Source: Polynucleobacter asymbioticus QLW-P1DMWA-1
Lineage (GTDB): Bacteria; Pseudomonadota; Gammaproteobacteria; Burkholderiales; Burkholderiaceae
DNA: 64,000 bases
NCBI RefSeq assembly: GCF_000016345.1
Contig: NC_009379.1
Location: 1,178,001 to 1,242,000, forward strand
Direction of reading: 5' to 3'
The position numbers were made by a program, and so were the translations under genes. The notes below the pieces were generated by a model. The model saw only the letters and a program-made list of their open reading frames with translations. It made no database searches and had not been told where the DNA came from. This document shows positions 1 to 8,860 of the stretch, one piece after another. The number at the start of each line of letters is the position of its first letter. The stretch's first letter is position 1.

Positions 1-1
1 A

Positions 2-160
2 ATTCCGCAAATATTAAAAGTGATGCCGGTATCAAAATCTAAGTTTTGGCTGATGGTTCAGAAAGGTGAATTTCCAAAACCAATCAAAATTGGCAGGTCT
101 TCCTTTTGGACTATTGAGCAGGTTCAAACTTACCTCAAAGAAAGGATGGACAATTCTTAA
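2..160 (+). CDS. AlpA-family phage/element regulator, C-terminal part (5' end outside window)
   Basis: Frame 2 is open from the window edge to a TAA at 158-160 and gives about 52 residues. The order is a serine-lysine-rich helix, then KFWLMVQKGEFPKPIKIG, then SSFWTIEQVQTYL. This is the winged-helix pattern of AlpA/MerR-like excisionase-type regulators: a recognition helix followed by the 'P.P..lg.r...W...ev..yl' core. Such proteins are known to control excision or integrase genes in prophages and integrative elements. It converges on hsdS (27 bp between stops), so it marks the left part of the accessory island. The start codon and any partner integrase lie left of the window. Confidence 0.75.
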   Translation: MPQILKVMPVSKSKFWLMVQKGEFPKPIKIGRSSFWTIEQVQTYLKERMDNS

Positions 161-165
161 ATGCA

Positions 166-190
166 GGCCCCAGAGTATTCTCAGGGGCTA
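166..190. terminator. Imperfect hairpin between converging alpA and hsdS
   Basis: GCCCC(A)GAG and CTC(A)GGGGC form an 8-bp stem with one A-A mismatch and a 4-nt loop. It overlaps the hsdS stop codon. Neither strand has a clear T-run, so this may be a weak bidirectional terminator or a 3'-end stabiliser. Confidence 0.3.
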
Positions 191-1876
191 GGATAGCGCT
201 TGATCAACAAAAGAGTCGGCCAGCATACATTCTAATTGCCTGGCTTTTGAAAAACTCTCACTAAGCTGATCACATAAAGCTAGCAATCTTTTTAGACTTG
301 CTACTATAGCTTTTTGCTCACTCAGCGGGGGAAGAGGAACTTGAAAATGGCCAAGATCGGCTCCCGCTAAATTAGGCTGAGCAGTACCGTTGTCAAACTT
401 TAAAATTTGATCCTTAGCGAGAGTTGAAGAAAAATAAATTCCAAGATAGTCAACAATCTCTGGCGCAAAAGGGCGAATAATTACCAATGAAGATGCTATT
501 GCTCCAGTTTCACCATTCTTGACTATGGCAAATTTTCCAAGAGAACCCCTAAGACAAAACAATATATCCCCCTCTTTGATCTTTCCTGATCTAAGATTGT
601 CATACGTTTCTACATCTATGAAATTCATATTTGAATAATCAATTCCCTCTTCTTGAAGATGGCCTGCATTAATAAATGCCATTCCAGCCGCTACAAATTG
701 ATCGCGCGACGGATAATTTTTACTTCTATCGCCATTTTCAAAGGAGGCTAATTCGGATAATCTAATCCAGGACCAACTCTCCGGGATCTGATGTAGACCT
801 TTTTTATCCGACTGAAAATCGGATGCATTATTTAATTTCCTACCCCTCTTGGTTGATGAATGACATGCATTTTTACGACATAACTCAAGAAAATCTACTA
901 GAGTGTCTTTACTAGAATCCTGTAGAGAAATCTTACCCTCGAGAGCAAGATCAATAATAATTCCCCTCAGATAATTGATGTTTTGTTCTGATATAAATAG
1001 CTCATCAAAAAGTTGAGACACCTCGCTCCAATTATCTTGAAATGACCCGATACTCTCAGCCCTGAGAAGAAGGCTCATAAAATGAATAACTAAGTTATCG
1101 TGGAATATTTCCTTTTTAAGCGCATCCCTCTCAAGCTGATCACATAGTTGCATCAACGCATTAACTTTTTCTACTATTTTATTTTGCTGACCAATTGGTG
1201 GAATTGGAATCTGTATGTTTTCCCATCTAGATTTATTAATGATTGGAGTAGCAGATCCAGAAGAAAGCTGGTGAACTCTCTCCAGAAAAAACTTTGCCCT
1301 TAAGCACATGTGGATAAACTCTACATTGCAGTCTGTAGTTTGAATTGCATTAATTTGTTGATTGAAGGCAACTCTATGGGTAGCTATTGCCGACTTACCA
1401 ATTGACCCACCTATACAAACCATTAAAATGCTTCCTGGTAGTGCAATTGAGGTATTTAATTCAGCCTCTTTTGAAATAAACTTATCCGACTTTAGAATCC
1501 GATGATTCATGCTTAATTGGCCAGGTCCGATAAATGGGGTTGTGCCAATATAGAAATTACTATTTCTAGTGTCTGGAGTTTTCCCAGTACTTACACGCCC
1601 AACCTCTCTTAAAGACTTCCAAACCCAACCGCTAGGGACAATAAATGGTTCGGCCTTAGATTGATCTGATAGATTTTCATTGGCGGATCGCAAACTATTC
1701 GCAGCAGTTGTTAATCTCCCGCTAACAGCCAATTGAAGAATTAATTCTCTCAGTTTCTGGACGCCATAAATATTACCGGAATTTGCTGAACTCCTGCCAC
1801 GAGTAGAGGCTCTCTCCGACATGGATGTACTCCACAAGTCAAAAGAATCAACAAGCATTTTTTCGAGGATCTCCAT
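188..1876 (-). CDS. hsdS: Type I restriction-modification specificity subunit HsdS
   Basis: This is the DNA-recognition subunit of a type I R-M enzyme. At 562 residues it has the usual two target-recognition domains (about 85-245 and 368-535), each ending in the family's conserved spacer: IQIPIPPIGQQNKIVEKV near 230 and FQVPLPPLSEQKAIV near 515. Helical linkers follow each. The first residues (LEKMLVDSF, 4-12) are repeated near the C-terminus (LECMLADSF, 549-557), the circularly permuted half-repeat expected of HsdS. The ATG overlaps the hsdM stop by one base (TAATG), so it is translationally coupled. It is last in the operon hsdR-hsdM-hsdS. The two recognition domains differ from each other, consistent with a bipartite target; the target itself cannot be read from sequence alone. 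Confidence 0.95.
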   Translation of the reverse strand: MEILEKMLVDSFDLWSTSMSERASTRGRSSANSGNIYGVQKLRELILQLAVSGRLTTAANSLRSANENLSDQSKAEPFIVPSGWVWKSLREVGRVSTGKTPDTRNSNFYIGTTPFIGPGQLSMNHRILKSDKFISKEAELNTSIALPGSILMVCIGGSIGKSAIATHRVAFNQQINAIQTTDCNVEFIHMCLRAKFFLERVHQLSSGSATPIINKSRWENIQIPIPPIGQQNKIVEKVNALMQLCDQLERDALKKEIFHDNLVIHFMSLLLRAESIGSFQDNWSEVSQLFDELFISEQNINYLRGIIIDLALEGKISLQDSSKDTLVDFLELCRKNACHSSTKRGRKLNNASDFQSDKKGLHQIPESWSWIRLSELASFENGDRSKNYPSRDQFVAAGMAFINAGHLQEEGIDYSNMNFIDVETYDNLRSGKIKEGDILFCLRGSLGKFAIVKNGETGAIASSLVIIRPFAPEIVDYLGIYFSSTLAKDQILKFDNGTAQPNLAGADLGHFQVPLPPLSEQKAIVASLKRLLALCDQLSESFSKARQLECMLADSFVDQALS

Positions 1877-3348
1877 TAAGAATTCTTAGCGTATAGAGCC
1901 TGCCCTAAAACTGTTTTTAACTCACTCTTTAGTCTATTAATATCATCCTGTAGCAAATTATATTGAGCCAATAGAAGTTCGGGATCCTCGGCTTCCCGAT
2001 CAACTATATGAGGATTCTTTATGTCAAGATTGTAATTTCTGTCTTTAATATCCCGAATGCTTACCCTCCAAGAATATTCACCTTCTTTGCGACCTTTATA
2101 GGCGCCTCCCTCATTACCCCACCATTCTTTTTCAGCCTCAAACTCTTCAATCCTCATCGGCTTAGTTTTGTTGTAACTCTTCACACCCTCTGGATATGGA
2201 TGCTCATAAAACCAAACATCTTTTGTAGGAATCCCTTTAGTAAAGAAAAGGAGATTGGTATTAATAGCTGTGTAGGGTGCGAATACACCTTTTGGTAAGC
2301 GTACGATGGTATGGAGATTGCATTCTTCCAAAAGTTTTTCTTTAATGCGAGTCTTAATACCTTCGCCAAATAGAAATCCATCGGGCAGAACTACTGCGGC
2401 ACGCCCTCCAGGCTTTAGCATTTGCATAATTAGCACCAGGAATAGATCAGCTGTTTCTCTAGTTCTAAATGCGGCTGGGAAGTTGGTTTCTATTCCATCC
2501 TCTTCCATTCCACCAAATGGTGGGTTAGTAACAACTACATCTACCCGCTCTGATGGGCCCCAGCTAATTAAGGGTCTAGCTAACGTGTTGTCATGACGGA
2601 TATTGCTTGGCACATCAATCCCATGGAGAATCATGTTTGTTGTGCACAGCAAGTGTGGCATTGGTTTTTTCTCAATACCGAAGATGCTTCCTTGCAGTTG
2701 CGCCTCATCTTCTAGTGTTTTGACATCTTGTTTTCTGATGTGTTCTATTGAGCATGATAAGAATCCACCCGTTCCGCAGGCTGGGTCCATTACCTTTTCA
2801 CCAAGACGCGGATTAACCATCTGCACCATGAATTCAGTTACAGCTCTTGGGGTATAGAACTCGCCTGCATTACCGGCTGCCTGGAGATCTCTCAGAAGCT
2901 GCTCATACATGTCGCCAAACAGATGGCGCTCTTGGGCTTTGTTGAAATCCACGCCCTCTTGAATCTTATTGATCACCTGGCGAATCAGCTGGCCAGACTT
3001 CATGTAGTTATAGGCATCCTCGAATACGGAACGAATAACATAAGCGCGTTGATGACCGCCTTTAGCCTCTAGGTTTTGAAGTGCTGGGAATAGATCATTG
3101 TCTAGAAATTGCTTTAGCTCATCGCCGGTCATGCCCTCAGCATTAGCCGCCCAATTTCTCCAGCGATACTTTTCAGGGAGCGGAGACTTGTATTTATCCT
3201 GAAGCAATTCCCACTCGCTCTCACGATCATCAAAGATTTTCAGGAAGAGCATCCACACCAATTGACTCAAACGCTGGGCATCGCCATCGACGCCTACGTC
3301 CTTACGCATGATGTCTTGGATTGATTTAATAGTTGAACTAATACTCAT
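1876..3348 (-). CDS. hsdM: Type I restriction-modification methyltransferase subunit HsdM
   Basis: N6-adenine DNA methyltransferase subunit of the type I enzyme. An N-terminal HsdM helical domain (about 5-140) precedes the methylase fold. AdoMet motif I is seen as DPACGTGG (188-195) and catalytic motif IV as NPPF (275-278). GEFYTPRAV at 162-170 is the conserved loop that starts the methylase domain in this family. The length of 490 residues is normal. It lies 39 bp downstream of hsdR and shares one base with hsdS, giving a compact operon. With HsdS it should form an active M2S methyltransferase even without HsdR. No truncation or frameshift is visible. Confidence 0.97.
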   Translation of the reverse strand: MSISSTIKSIQDIMRKDVGVDGDAQRLSQLVWMLFLKIFDDRESEWELLQDKYKSPLPEKYRWRNWAANAEGMTGDELKQFLDNDLFPALQNLEAKGGHQRAYVIRSVFEDAYNYMKSGQLIRQVINKIQEGVDFNKAQERHLFGDMYEQLLRDLQAAGNAGEFYTPRAVTEFMVQMVNPRLGEKVMDPACGTGGFLSCSIEHIRKQDVKTLEDEAQLQGSIFGIEKKPMPHLLCTTNMILHGIDVPSNIRHDNTLARPLISWGPSERVDVVVTNPPFGGMEEDGIETNFPAAFRTRETADLFLVLIMQMLKPGGRAAVVLPDGFLFGEGIKTRIKEKLLEECNLHTIVRLPKGVFAPYTAINTNLLFFTKGIPTKDVWFYEHPYPEGVKSYNKTKPMRIEEFEAEKEWWGNEGGAYKGRKEGEYSWRVSIRDIKDRNYNLDIKNPHIVDREAEDPELLLAQYNLLQDDINRLKSELKTVLGQALYAKNS

Positions 3349-3387
3349 AAGTGGTAATGCCTATCTATTGGGGTATTGCTATGAATT

Positions 3388-5730
3388 TTAGGCGTAGAGC
3401 TGGTTTTCTAGCTCATGCAAAGCTGCTATATAGCCTGGCTTACCGCCAAAGGCTGATACAAGTTCGCTAGCTGTACCCATTTTACTAAATGGGTCTAGGG
3501 TCAGAATCTTAATATCGTCAATATTCTCGATACCGGTATCTGCGTATTTTTCAAGTAAAGCCTCGAGAACCTTGCGAGCCTGTTCGCCATACTTGGTGAA
3601 ATAGTTACGCTTTTTGACTTGATCTGCACGCTCCCTACGAGTGAGTGCAGGCTGATCAAATGCAACATGGCAAATTAAATCAAAAGCATCGCAGTCTTTA
3701 TTAACTTCGATTGCCAACGCCTCCAGTAAAAGACCATGCTCTTCTAGCTCCTTAATTACAGCGGCCTTACGCTCAGCGGAAGTCCATCTCTTTAGAAATT
3801 GATCCAACGTTGAATAGTCTTTTCGTACTGCTTTACGGGTGTAGTCCTTTAAGGACTCTGTAATCAACTTACCTTCGGGTCCGTAATACTGAACCCGCTC
3901 GGCAATAACCTGAACCTCTACGTCACCCACAAAGTATTTAGCTCTCACACCCTCTGGTCCAGGAGGAAAGCCAGGGGGTTCTGGGGGAACGGGCGGCTCA
4001 ACTCCGGGAGGCGTTGGCGGCTCCACCGGGGGAACCGGGGGATCATCAACCCCAGGCTCATAGATAACAATTGGCGGGCCATCAAATGCTTCATCAGCAA
4101 AAAGCTCAGTAGCCTTTTTAAAGTCCATGATGGTGAACCAGTACTTGTCGTAATCTTCGTTAATTCGGGTGCCGCGCCCAATCATCTGCTTAAATTCAGT
4201 CATGGACTTGATATGTTGATCAAGTACAACTAGCTTGCAGGTTTGCGCATCTACACCGGTAGTCATTAGCTTAGAGGTTGTAGCAATTACTGGGTAACGT
4301 TCTTCTGGGTTAATGAAGTTATCAAGCTCAGCTTTGCCTTCTTGCTCATCACCGGTAATGCGCATAACGTATTTACGATTTTCTTTGACTCGCTCTGGAT
4401 TTAAATTAACCAAGGCTTGACGCATGCGCTCTGCGTGATCAATGTCATCACAAAATACGATAGTCTTAGCAAATGGATCAGTAGCCGTTAAGAACTCAGT
4501 GATTTTCTTTGCAACTAGCTCTGTACGCTTTTCTAAGACCAGGGTTCGATCCATGTCGTTCTGGTTGTAGATGCGATCCTCGATTAATTGACCACGTTTA
4601 TCTACTTGTCCAGCACTGGGTCTCCAGCCTTGGAGATCCCTATCTATATCAATCCGGATTACTTTATAAGGGGCAAGGAAACCATCTTCAATGCCCTGTT
4701 TTAGTGAGTAGCTATAAACAGGGTCACCAAAGTAAGTAATACTTGATATTTCTTTAGTTTCTTTTGGCGTAGCTGTTAAGCCAATATGTGTGGCAGAAGA
4801 AAAGTAATCCAAGATCTCACGCCAAGCTGAATCTTCAGAGGCGCTACCGCGATGACACTCATCAATCACGATCAAATCAAAGAAGTCTGGAGAGAACTGC
4901 TTGTAAATATTCTTTTCTTCATCGTTACCAGTAACAGCCTGGTAAAGGGACAAGTAAATTTCGTAGCTCTTATCAATCTGACGCTTGCTGATCTTAGTCA
5001 TTGCAGCGCCAAATGGCTTGAAGTCGTTATTTTTAGTTTGATCTACCAGGATATTGCGATCAGCTAAAAATAAAATGCGCTTCTTGGTTCCAGACTTCCA
5101 TAGGCGCCAGATGATCTGAAAAGCTGTGTACGTCTTCCCTGTACCGGTAGCCATTACCAGCAGAATGCGATTGGCGCCATTAGCCACCGCTTCGATTGTT
5201 CTGTTGACTGCATTGACTTGGTAATACCTGGGAGCGCGCCCAGTGCCATCATCGTAATAAGGCATTTCTACGGTATTTTTTGCCTCAGGGGTATCAACAC
5301 CCTTCCATCTGCAATAACGCGACCATAGCTCTTCTGGCGACGGGAATGCATCTAAAGAAAGCTCTTGCTCTACTTTATCCGCCAGGCCAGTTCGGTCATG
5401 CATTAAGAATGCATCGCCATTTGAACTAAAGACAAAAGGCACATCAAGCGTTTCCGCATAATCAAGTGCTTGCTGCATTCCTGCGCCAATACTGAGGTTG
5501 TTTTCTTTGGCCTCGATTACAGCGATGGGAATATTGGATTTGTAATAAAGGACGTAATCTGCGCGCTTTTGCTTTCCGCGGGTATGTAACTTGCCGCGAA
5601 CAATAATGCGGCCTTTAGTAAAACTTAATTCCTCGCGAATTTGAGTGTGCAAATCCCAGCCTGCGCCAAGAATGGCTGGCGTAATGAATTTCGTACAAAT
5701 ATCTCGTTCGCTAAGGGATTTCTTGCTCAT
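3388..5730 (-). CDS. hsdR: Type I restriction endonuclease subunit HsdR
   Basis: Translocating endonuclease subunit that cuts unmodified DNA. The N-terminal nuclease domain shows a PD-(D/E)xK arrangement with RADYVL (Asp58) and VIEAK (73-75). Helicase motor motifs follow: Walker A ATGTGKT near 194-200, the DECH box at 290-293, TATPKET near 320, and a motif VI-like region ([12 protein letters not shown]) near 518-529. A strongly proline-rich linker (about 565-598, repeats of PPVPP type) joins the motor to the C-terminal domain that docks onto HsdM. At 780 residues it matches EcoEI-type HsdR proteins, which are shorter than EcoKI HsdR. It is first in the operon; upstream lie 142 bp to the divergent 5873 gene, and these must hold both promoters. 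Confidence 0.96.
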   Translation of the reverse strand: MSKKSLSERDICTKFITPAILGAGWDLHTQIREELSFTKGRIIVRGKLHTRGKQKRADYVLYYKSNIPIAVIEAKENNLSIGAGMQQALDYAETLDVPFVFSSNGDAFLMHDRTGLADKVEQELSLDAFPSPEELWSRYCRWKGVDTPEAKNTVEMPYYDDGTGRAPRYYQVNAVNRTIEAVANGANRILLVMATGTGKTYTAFQIIWRLWKSGTKKRILFLADRNILVDQTKNNDFKPFGAAMTKISKRQIDKSYEIYLSLYQAVTGNDEEKNIYKQFSPDFFDLIVIDECHRGSASEDSAWREILDYFSSATHIGLTATPKETKEISSITYFGDPVYSYSLKQGIEDGFLAPYKVIRIDIDRDLQGWRPSAGQVDKRGQLIEDRIYNQNDMDRTLVLEKRTELVAKKITEFLTATDPFAKTIVFCDDIDHAERMRQALVNLNPERVKENRKYVMRITGDEQEGKAELDNFINPEERYPVIATTSKLMTTGVDAQTCKLVVLDQHIKSMTEFKQMIGRGTRINEDYDKYWFTIMDFKKATELFADEAFDGPPIVIYEPGVDDPPVPPVEPPTPPGVEPPVPPEPPGFPPGPEGVRAKYFVGDVEVQVIAERVQYYGPEGKLITESLKDYTRKAVRKDYSTLDQFLKRWTSAERKAAVIKELEEHGLLLEALAIEVNKDCDAFDLICHVAFDQPALTRRERADQVKKRNYFTKYGEQARKVLEALLEKYADTGIENIDDIKILTLDPFSKMGTASELVSAFGGKPGYIAALHELENQLYA

Positions 5731-5872
5731 TCAATAATGCCAAAAGTTATATATATCCCTTAATAATATAAGGAAATCAGTCATTTAATGGCATTTTTAG
5801 GGTTTGCATACCAGGCTCACTATCTGAGCCTTTATAGGCATACACTTAAGTTGACGCAACAGGGGAAAGTTA

Positions 5873-6175
5873 ATGAAATATCAATTTTGTTTGGTCGCAC
5901 TGCTCATTTCGGGGTTTGCACATAGTCAGGCCATTTATGGCCCTAACGGTGAATACAAAGGTTATATACAAACATCTCCCAATGGAGTGTCTAACTCTTA
6001 CAGTGCTACTGGGGCATTCCAGGGATCAGCTCAAGTACAAGGTAATCAAACAAATTTCTATGGGCCTCAGGGTCAATATCAAGGAAATATTCAGGCACCA
6101 ATTACTACCCCACCAAATACAACAATTGGAACACCCCCACAGGTAAATCAAGCGCCTAGCATCAAGGGTTGGTGA
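5873..6175 (+). CDS. Small secreted protein with Y-G-P-x-G-x-Y-x-G repeats
   Basis: A 100-residue protein with a classical signal peptide (FCLVALLISGFAHSQA, cleavage near residue 19-20). A good ribosome-binding sequence (AGGGGAAAG) lies 6 bases before the ATG. The mature part is low complexity and repeats a short unit: YGPNGEYKGYIQ, then a divergent ATGAFQGSAQ, then YGPQGQYQGNIQ, followed by a proline/threonine-rich tail. The spacing resembles short beta-strand repeats of the kind seen in small exported proteins, but no family is recognised. It sits between hsdR (divergent) and the SIR2 gene (convergent) inside the island. Periplasmic or extracellular location is inferred from the signal peptide only. 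Confidence 0.7.
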   Translation: MKYQFCLVALLISGFAHSQAIYGPNGEYKGYIQTSPNGVSNSYSATGAFQGSAQVQGNQTNFYGPQGQYQGNIQAPITTPPNTTIGTPPQVNQAPSIKGW

Positions 6176-6206
6176 TTAGCTAATGAAGTATTGAGACGCT
6201 ATTTTG

Positions 6207-6224
6207 GTGGTGGATAGAAAGCCC
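6207..6224 (+). repeat. Copy 1 of an 18-bp direct repeat flanking the SIR2/DUF2971 module
   Basis: gtggtggatagaaagccc here matches gtggtgggtagaaggccc at 8872-8889 at 16 of 18 positions in the same orientation. The copies bracket the SIR2, DUF2971 and 8513 genes. A small hairpin (AAGCCC-A6-GGGTTT, about 6219-6236) follows this copy, and a terminator follows the other. Confidence 0.45.
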
Positions 6225-6325
6225 AAAAAAGGGTTTCGTGAATATGGGTTCTACGGTTGTATATGGCTGCGAGTCGAATCACTACAAATATTATTCGAAC
6301 ACCGAACCCTGCTAACTGCAAATTT

Positions 6326-7330
6326 TTAAATGAAGAAATTCATCACTTTCTTGTATTCTATTGGGCTTCCATCAAAAATCTCTTTGAGGCTACGACGGGA
6401 TCCGCCGATCAACGATTTTTGGAATACGCTCTCCAACGGAGTTCCGCAGGTAATTTGACCCGAAGACCTAGTCTTATTTAGCTTTAAAGCAAGTTCTGCC
6501 CCCATGGGATCAATTAAGAAGATCTTTAATCCCAATTCCACGGCCTGGGTTAACGCCTCGTTAATATGCTCATCGCCAAATCCATACCCTATAACCATCA
6601 ACCTAGCATTAGGCTCACTTAAGTATTCAGCGAATTTGTTTTGATACATCTGCAATATAGGAGTAGTAGAAATTTCTTGAGTTTTATTGCCACCCATAAT
6701 CAAAAGAGGTGATCCATCTTCTTTCTGCCAATTAGAGGATCCATGTAATTTATATATAGGCTGCATTCTTGCTGATAAATCTACATTTAAATTAGATTGC
6801 GGAATCCATCTTCCCCGCGCCTTAGATAAATGATGAAATGGCTCCAATGATGGCCGAAAATCTAACCCAGGAAGTGACGCTCCATCCCATCTTCTAGGGG
6901 AAATCAAAGATAAATCGACCCTAGATAAGTAATGCTCTTCAAGCAAAAGATCTTGATTGAGTGTAAAAATAGCGTCGAATTTGTTTAAAAAGAAAGGAAT
7001 AGTTTTCGAAGACTCCTTAGGAGGGGTTTGCAAATCCCAATCACCAAGATCAAGAAAACCAGAGTTCATATCGCCAAACATGACTAAAACCGCAGATTCA
7101 AATTCGGCCAAATCAAATTGCCACTCAGCTGGGTGGTTTTTAGCCAGCATCTGCAACTCTGCCAAGGCAGCCTCAAAACCACCTGACAACTGGTGCTTCC
7201 ATAGTAATTGTCGTAATTTGTCACTTCCAATAACTGCTTTGGTACCCAGTAAATATTCAAAAACTTCTGTAGCCAACCATCCACCCCAATTGCGGCTAAA
7301 ACCAGCGCCCAGTAAAAGTAATTTTGGCAT
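6326..7330 (-). CDS. SIR2-like NAD-binding/NADase-type protein, candidate defence effector
   Basis: The 334-residue protein carries the SIR2-fold signatures in order: the NAD-binding loop GAGFSRNWG (8-16), TLNQD (123-127, the TxNxD motif) and KLHGSSNW (194-201, the KxHGS motif). VIGYGFGDEHIN (246-257) is typical of the SIR2_2 group. SIR2-like domains in bacterial antiviral systems (Thoeris ThsA, DSR, SIR2-Argonaute) are known to hydrolyse NAD+. Because all three motifs look intact, NADase activity is a reasonable inference. Its ATG directly abuts the stop of the DUF2971 gene (TAG-ATG), so the two are surely co-translated. It is next to a type I R-M operon and near tRNA-Ser. A non-defence role cannot be excluded. 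Confidence 0.8.
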   Translation of the reverse strand: MPKLLLLGAGFSRNWGGWLATEVFEYLLGTKAVIGSDKLRQLLWKHQLSGGFEAALAELQMLAKNHPAEWQFDLAEFESAVLVMFGDMNSGFLDLGDWDLQTPPKESSKTIPFFLNKFDAIFTLNQDLLLEEHYLSRVDLSLISPRRWDGASLPGLDFRPSLEPFHHLSKARGRWIPQSNLNVDLSARMQPIYKLHGSSNWQKEDGSPLLIMGGNKTQEISTTPILQMYQNKFAEYLSEPNARLMVIGYGFGDEHINEALTQAVELGLKIFLIDPMGAELALKLNKTRSSGQITCGTPLESVFQKSLIGGSRRSLKEIFDGSPIEYKKVMNFFI

Positions 7331-8194
7331 CTAATTCACTCTCTTGAAAATTTTCAACCCATATGAGGACCTATCCTGCCTTGCAGAATAAATAATGGGC
7401 ATAGAGAAGCCTTTTAATTCCCTGTCTTTTAAAATCTTTTCTATCAGAGGCATTTGCTCCTCTGGAAATCTACAACCCAAAATAATCCCAGTTAAGGCGC
7501 TAGGCTTAAATGGCAAAAAGCTATTGGCAAGCCCAGGCCTAATAATTCTTCGCTCTTGCTCATACCCCCAACTTTTAAATTTTCTTAACAAGCCGACTTT
7601 TAATGCATTCTCCTGCGGGTCAGTCCACTCGACAACAGGATAATCAGCGGAATATTCAACTGAAATAGCTTGTAAAAAAACTTCCGGGTTTATGCTGACA
7701 TCAAATTGCAAAACCAAACCCTTATGCTGATCAGCGTAATGACTCCACATTAAAATTTCCCTAGGATCTTGGGATAAGCAACATACACCAGCCGTGCCGG
7801 CGTGTTTTACACTGGACTCCATGACCCTTGTTTCTAAACCCTCAGGATCGAGCATTAATTGGTCAATTTGACGCTGTCTTAGCTTCCATGTTTTTTGAGC
7901 TATATCAGGGTTATTTTGAAGAATACCTTTTAGTCTTTTCCGTCGCTTTGCTGGATTTCTGTCAACCGTATAAACCCACTTCATATCAAATGGGTCGTTA
8001 AATGATTGCGGGGAACTTAACCATAAATTTGAGTCGCATATTATTGAACTCAGATACTCCGGGGCGTTGCATGAGTAATATTTATAAAGAAAAACTTTGT
8101 AATTTTGCTTTACGATAAAGCGACGCCTTTCCCTAATCGGCAATAACGCGACCTCTTTAAGTAGCTGACTAGAAGAAATATTTGATTTAGGCAT
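7331..8194 (-). CDS. DUF2971 family protein, partner of the SIR2-like protein
   Basis: The 287-residue protein matches the DUF2971 pattern. It has an N-terminal YKYYSCNAPEYLSS followed by LWLSSPQSFNDPFD, and a central GVCCLSQDPREILMWSHYAD followed by KGLVLQFDV. The conserved FNDPFD and MWSHYAD motifs are intact. The biochemical function of the family is unknown to me. It has no signal peptide and no membrane segment, so it is probably cytosolic. It is the first gene of a two-gene unit, with zero spacing to the downstream SIR2-like gene. By analogy with other two-gene SIR2 systems it could sense infection or modify a target while SIR2 depletes NAD+; that is inference. Confidence 0.8.
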   Translation of the reverse strand: MPKSNISSSQLLKEVALLPIRERRRFIVKQNYKVFLYKYYSCNAPEYLSSIICDSNLWLSSPQSFNDPFDMKWVYTVDRNPAKRRKRLKGILQNNPDIAQKTWKLRQRQIDQLMLDPEGLETRVMESSVKHAGTAGVCCLSQDPREILMWSHYADQHKGLVLQFDVSINPEVFLQAISVEYSADYPVVEWTDPQENALKVGLLRKFKSWGYEQERRIIRPGLANSFLPFKPSALTGIILGCRFPEEQMPLIEKILKDRELKGFSMPIIYSARQDRSSYGLKIFKRVN

Positions 8195-8468
8195 ACATAT
8201 TTATGCAATTAGAGGTAGAAATTTCTCAAAAAATGTTCTCACTCAAAGTGCCTTGAAGTCTAAGGTCCAGCATATCAGAGCAGATCCGAAAATAGTGGCT
8301 TACCAGCATGATTTCAGAAAGCCTTACACAACTCCTATTAAACAATTTTTGGAGATGGGTAACAGAGTCCCAATAGCATAGGGCCCGTGAATGCTGGATA
8401 TGATTTTGAGCTACAAAATTGCGTTTAGCTCGATCTCCGCCGACACAATCCACCAATTGAAACATGGG
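8195..8468. other. Gene-poor stretch upstream of the DUF2971 gene
   Basis: The only long frame here is an 88-codon minus-strand one (8226-8492) with no family resemblance, and I do not support it. The stretch must contain the promoter of the DUF2971-SIR2 unit. I see no repeat or RNA gene in it except the inverted repeat annotated separately. Confidence 0.4.
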
Positions 8469-8515
8469 CATCCCCTGAGGGTAAGCTAACAATCCTACGG
8501 AAAACTCAGGGGATG
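8469..8515 (+). promoter_or_regulatory. Perfect 11-bp inverted repeat covering the ribosome-binding site and start of the 8513 gene
   Basis: CATCCCCTGAG at about 8469-8479 is the exact reverse complement of CTCAGGGGATG at about 8505-8515, separated by about 25 bases. The second arm contains the Shine-Dalgarno-like AGGGG and the first ATG of the downstream gene. In mRNA the arms would form an 11-bp stem that hides the initiation region. Alternatively it is an operator for a dimeric repressor. Coordinates are good to about one base. Confidence 0.55.
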
Positions 8516-8848
8516 ACTATGGAAGTAATGAACTTATCGAAACCATTTAGCGTTAATGTTTACAGCGACTTCAGAGGGGGTAAGCCGAGCCCCTGGGTAA
8601 GCATTGGGGAGTTTGGCAAGCTTGATGACGCAATCGAAGCATGTAAGAAGGTTGTGGACGACTTTCTTCAATCCCCCATCAACGCATTTATAGGCTCTGA
8701 GAGGCTCGAAATTGCTTTTTTGAGCTATGGGGATGTTCCAGCCATTAAAGGTGCCGAGAACCTGCTTTCCTTTGATATCTATGCGTATCTTGCCATGCGT
8801 TGCAGGGAAGTTTCCTGTCCATCTGGATCCAATTCAATCCAAATCTAG
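8513..8848 (+). CDS. Hypothetical small cytosolic protein of the island
   Basis: A 111-residue protein, no family recognised. The first ATG abuts AGGGG with no spacing, so the second ATG (8519, AGGGG plus 6 bases) is the likelier start, giving 109 residues. The sequence reads like a compact alpha/beta protein: an N-terminal strand (FSVNVYSDF), a helix (LDDAIEACKKVVDDFLQSP) and a hydrophobic C-terminal helix (FDIYAYLAMRC). It has no signal peptide and no long membrane segment. The last 10-12 residues (PSGSNSIQI) look unstructured and may be read-through into the border of the island. Its start lies in a perfect inverted repeat, suggesting tight control. Confidence 0.55.
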   Translation: MTMEVMNLSKPFSVNVYSDFRGGKPSPWVSIGEFGKLDDAIEACKKVVDDFLQSPINAFIGSERLEIAFLSYGDVPAIKGAENLLSFDIYAYLAMRCREVSCPSGSNSIQI

Positions 8849-8860
8849 GCTATGTTTTGC

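Noticed and set aside
8226..8492. 88-codon minus-strand open frame upstream of the DUF2971 gene
   Set aside because: No family resemblance and no ribosome-binding site. It overlaps a perfect inverted repeat, and its cysteine/histidine-scattered composition looks like non-coding sequence.
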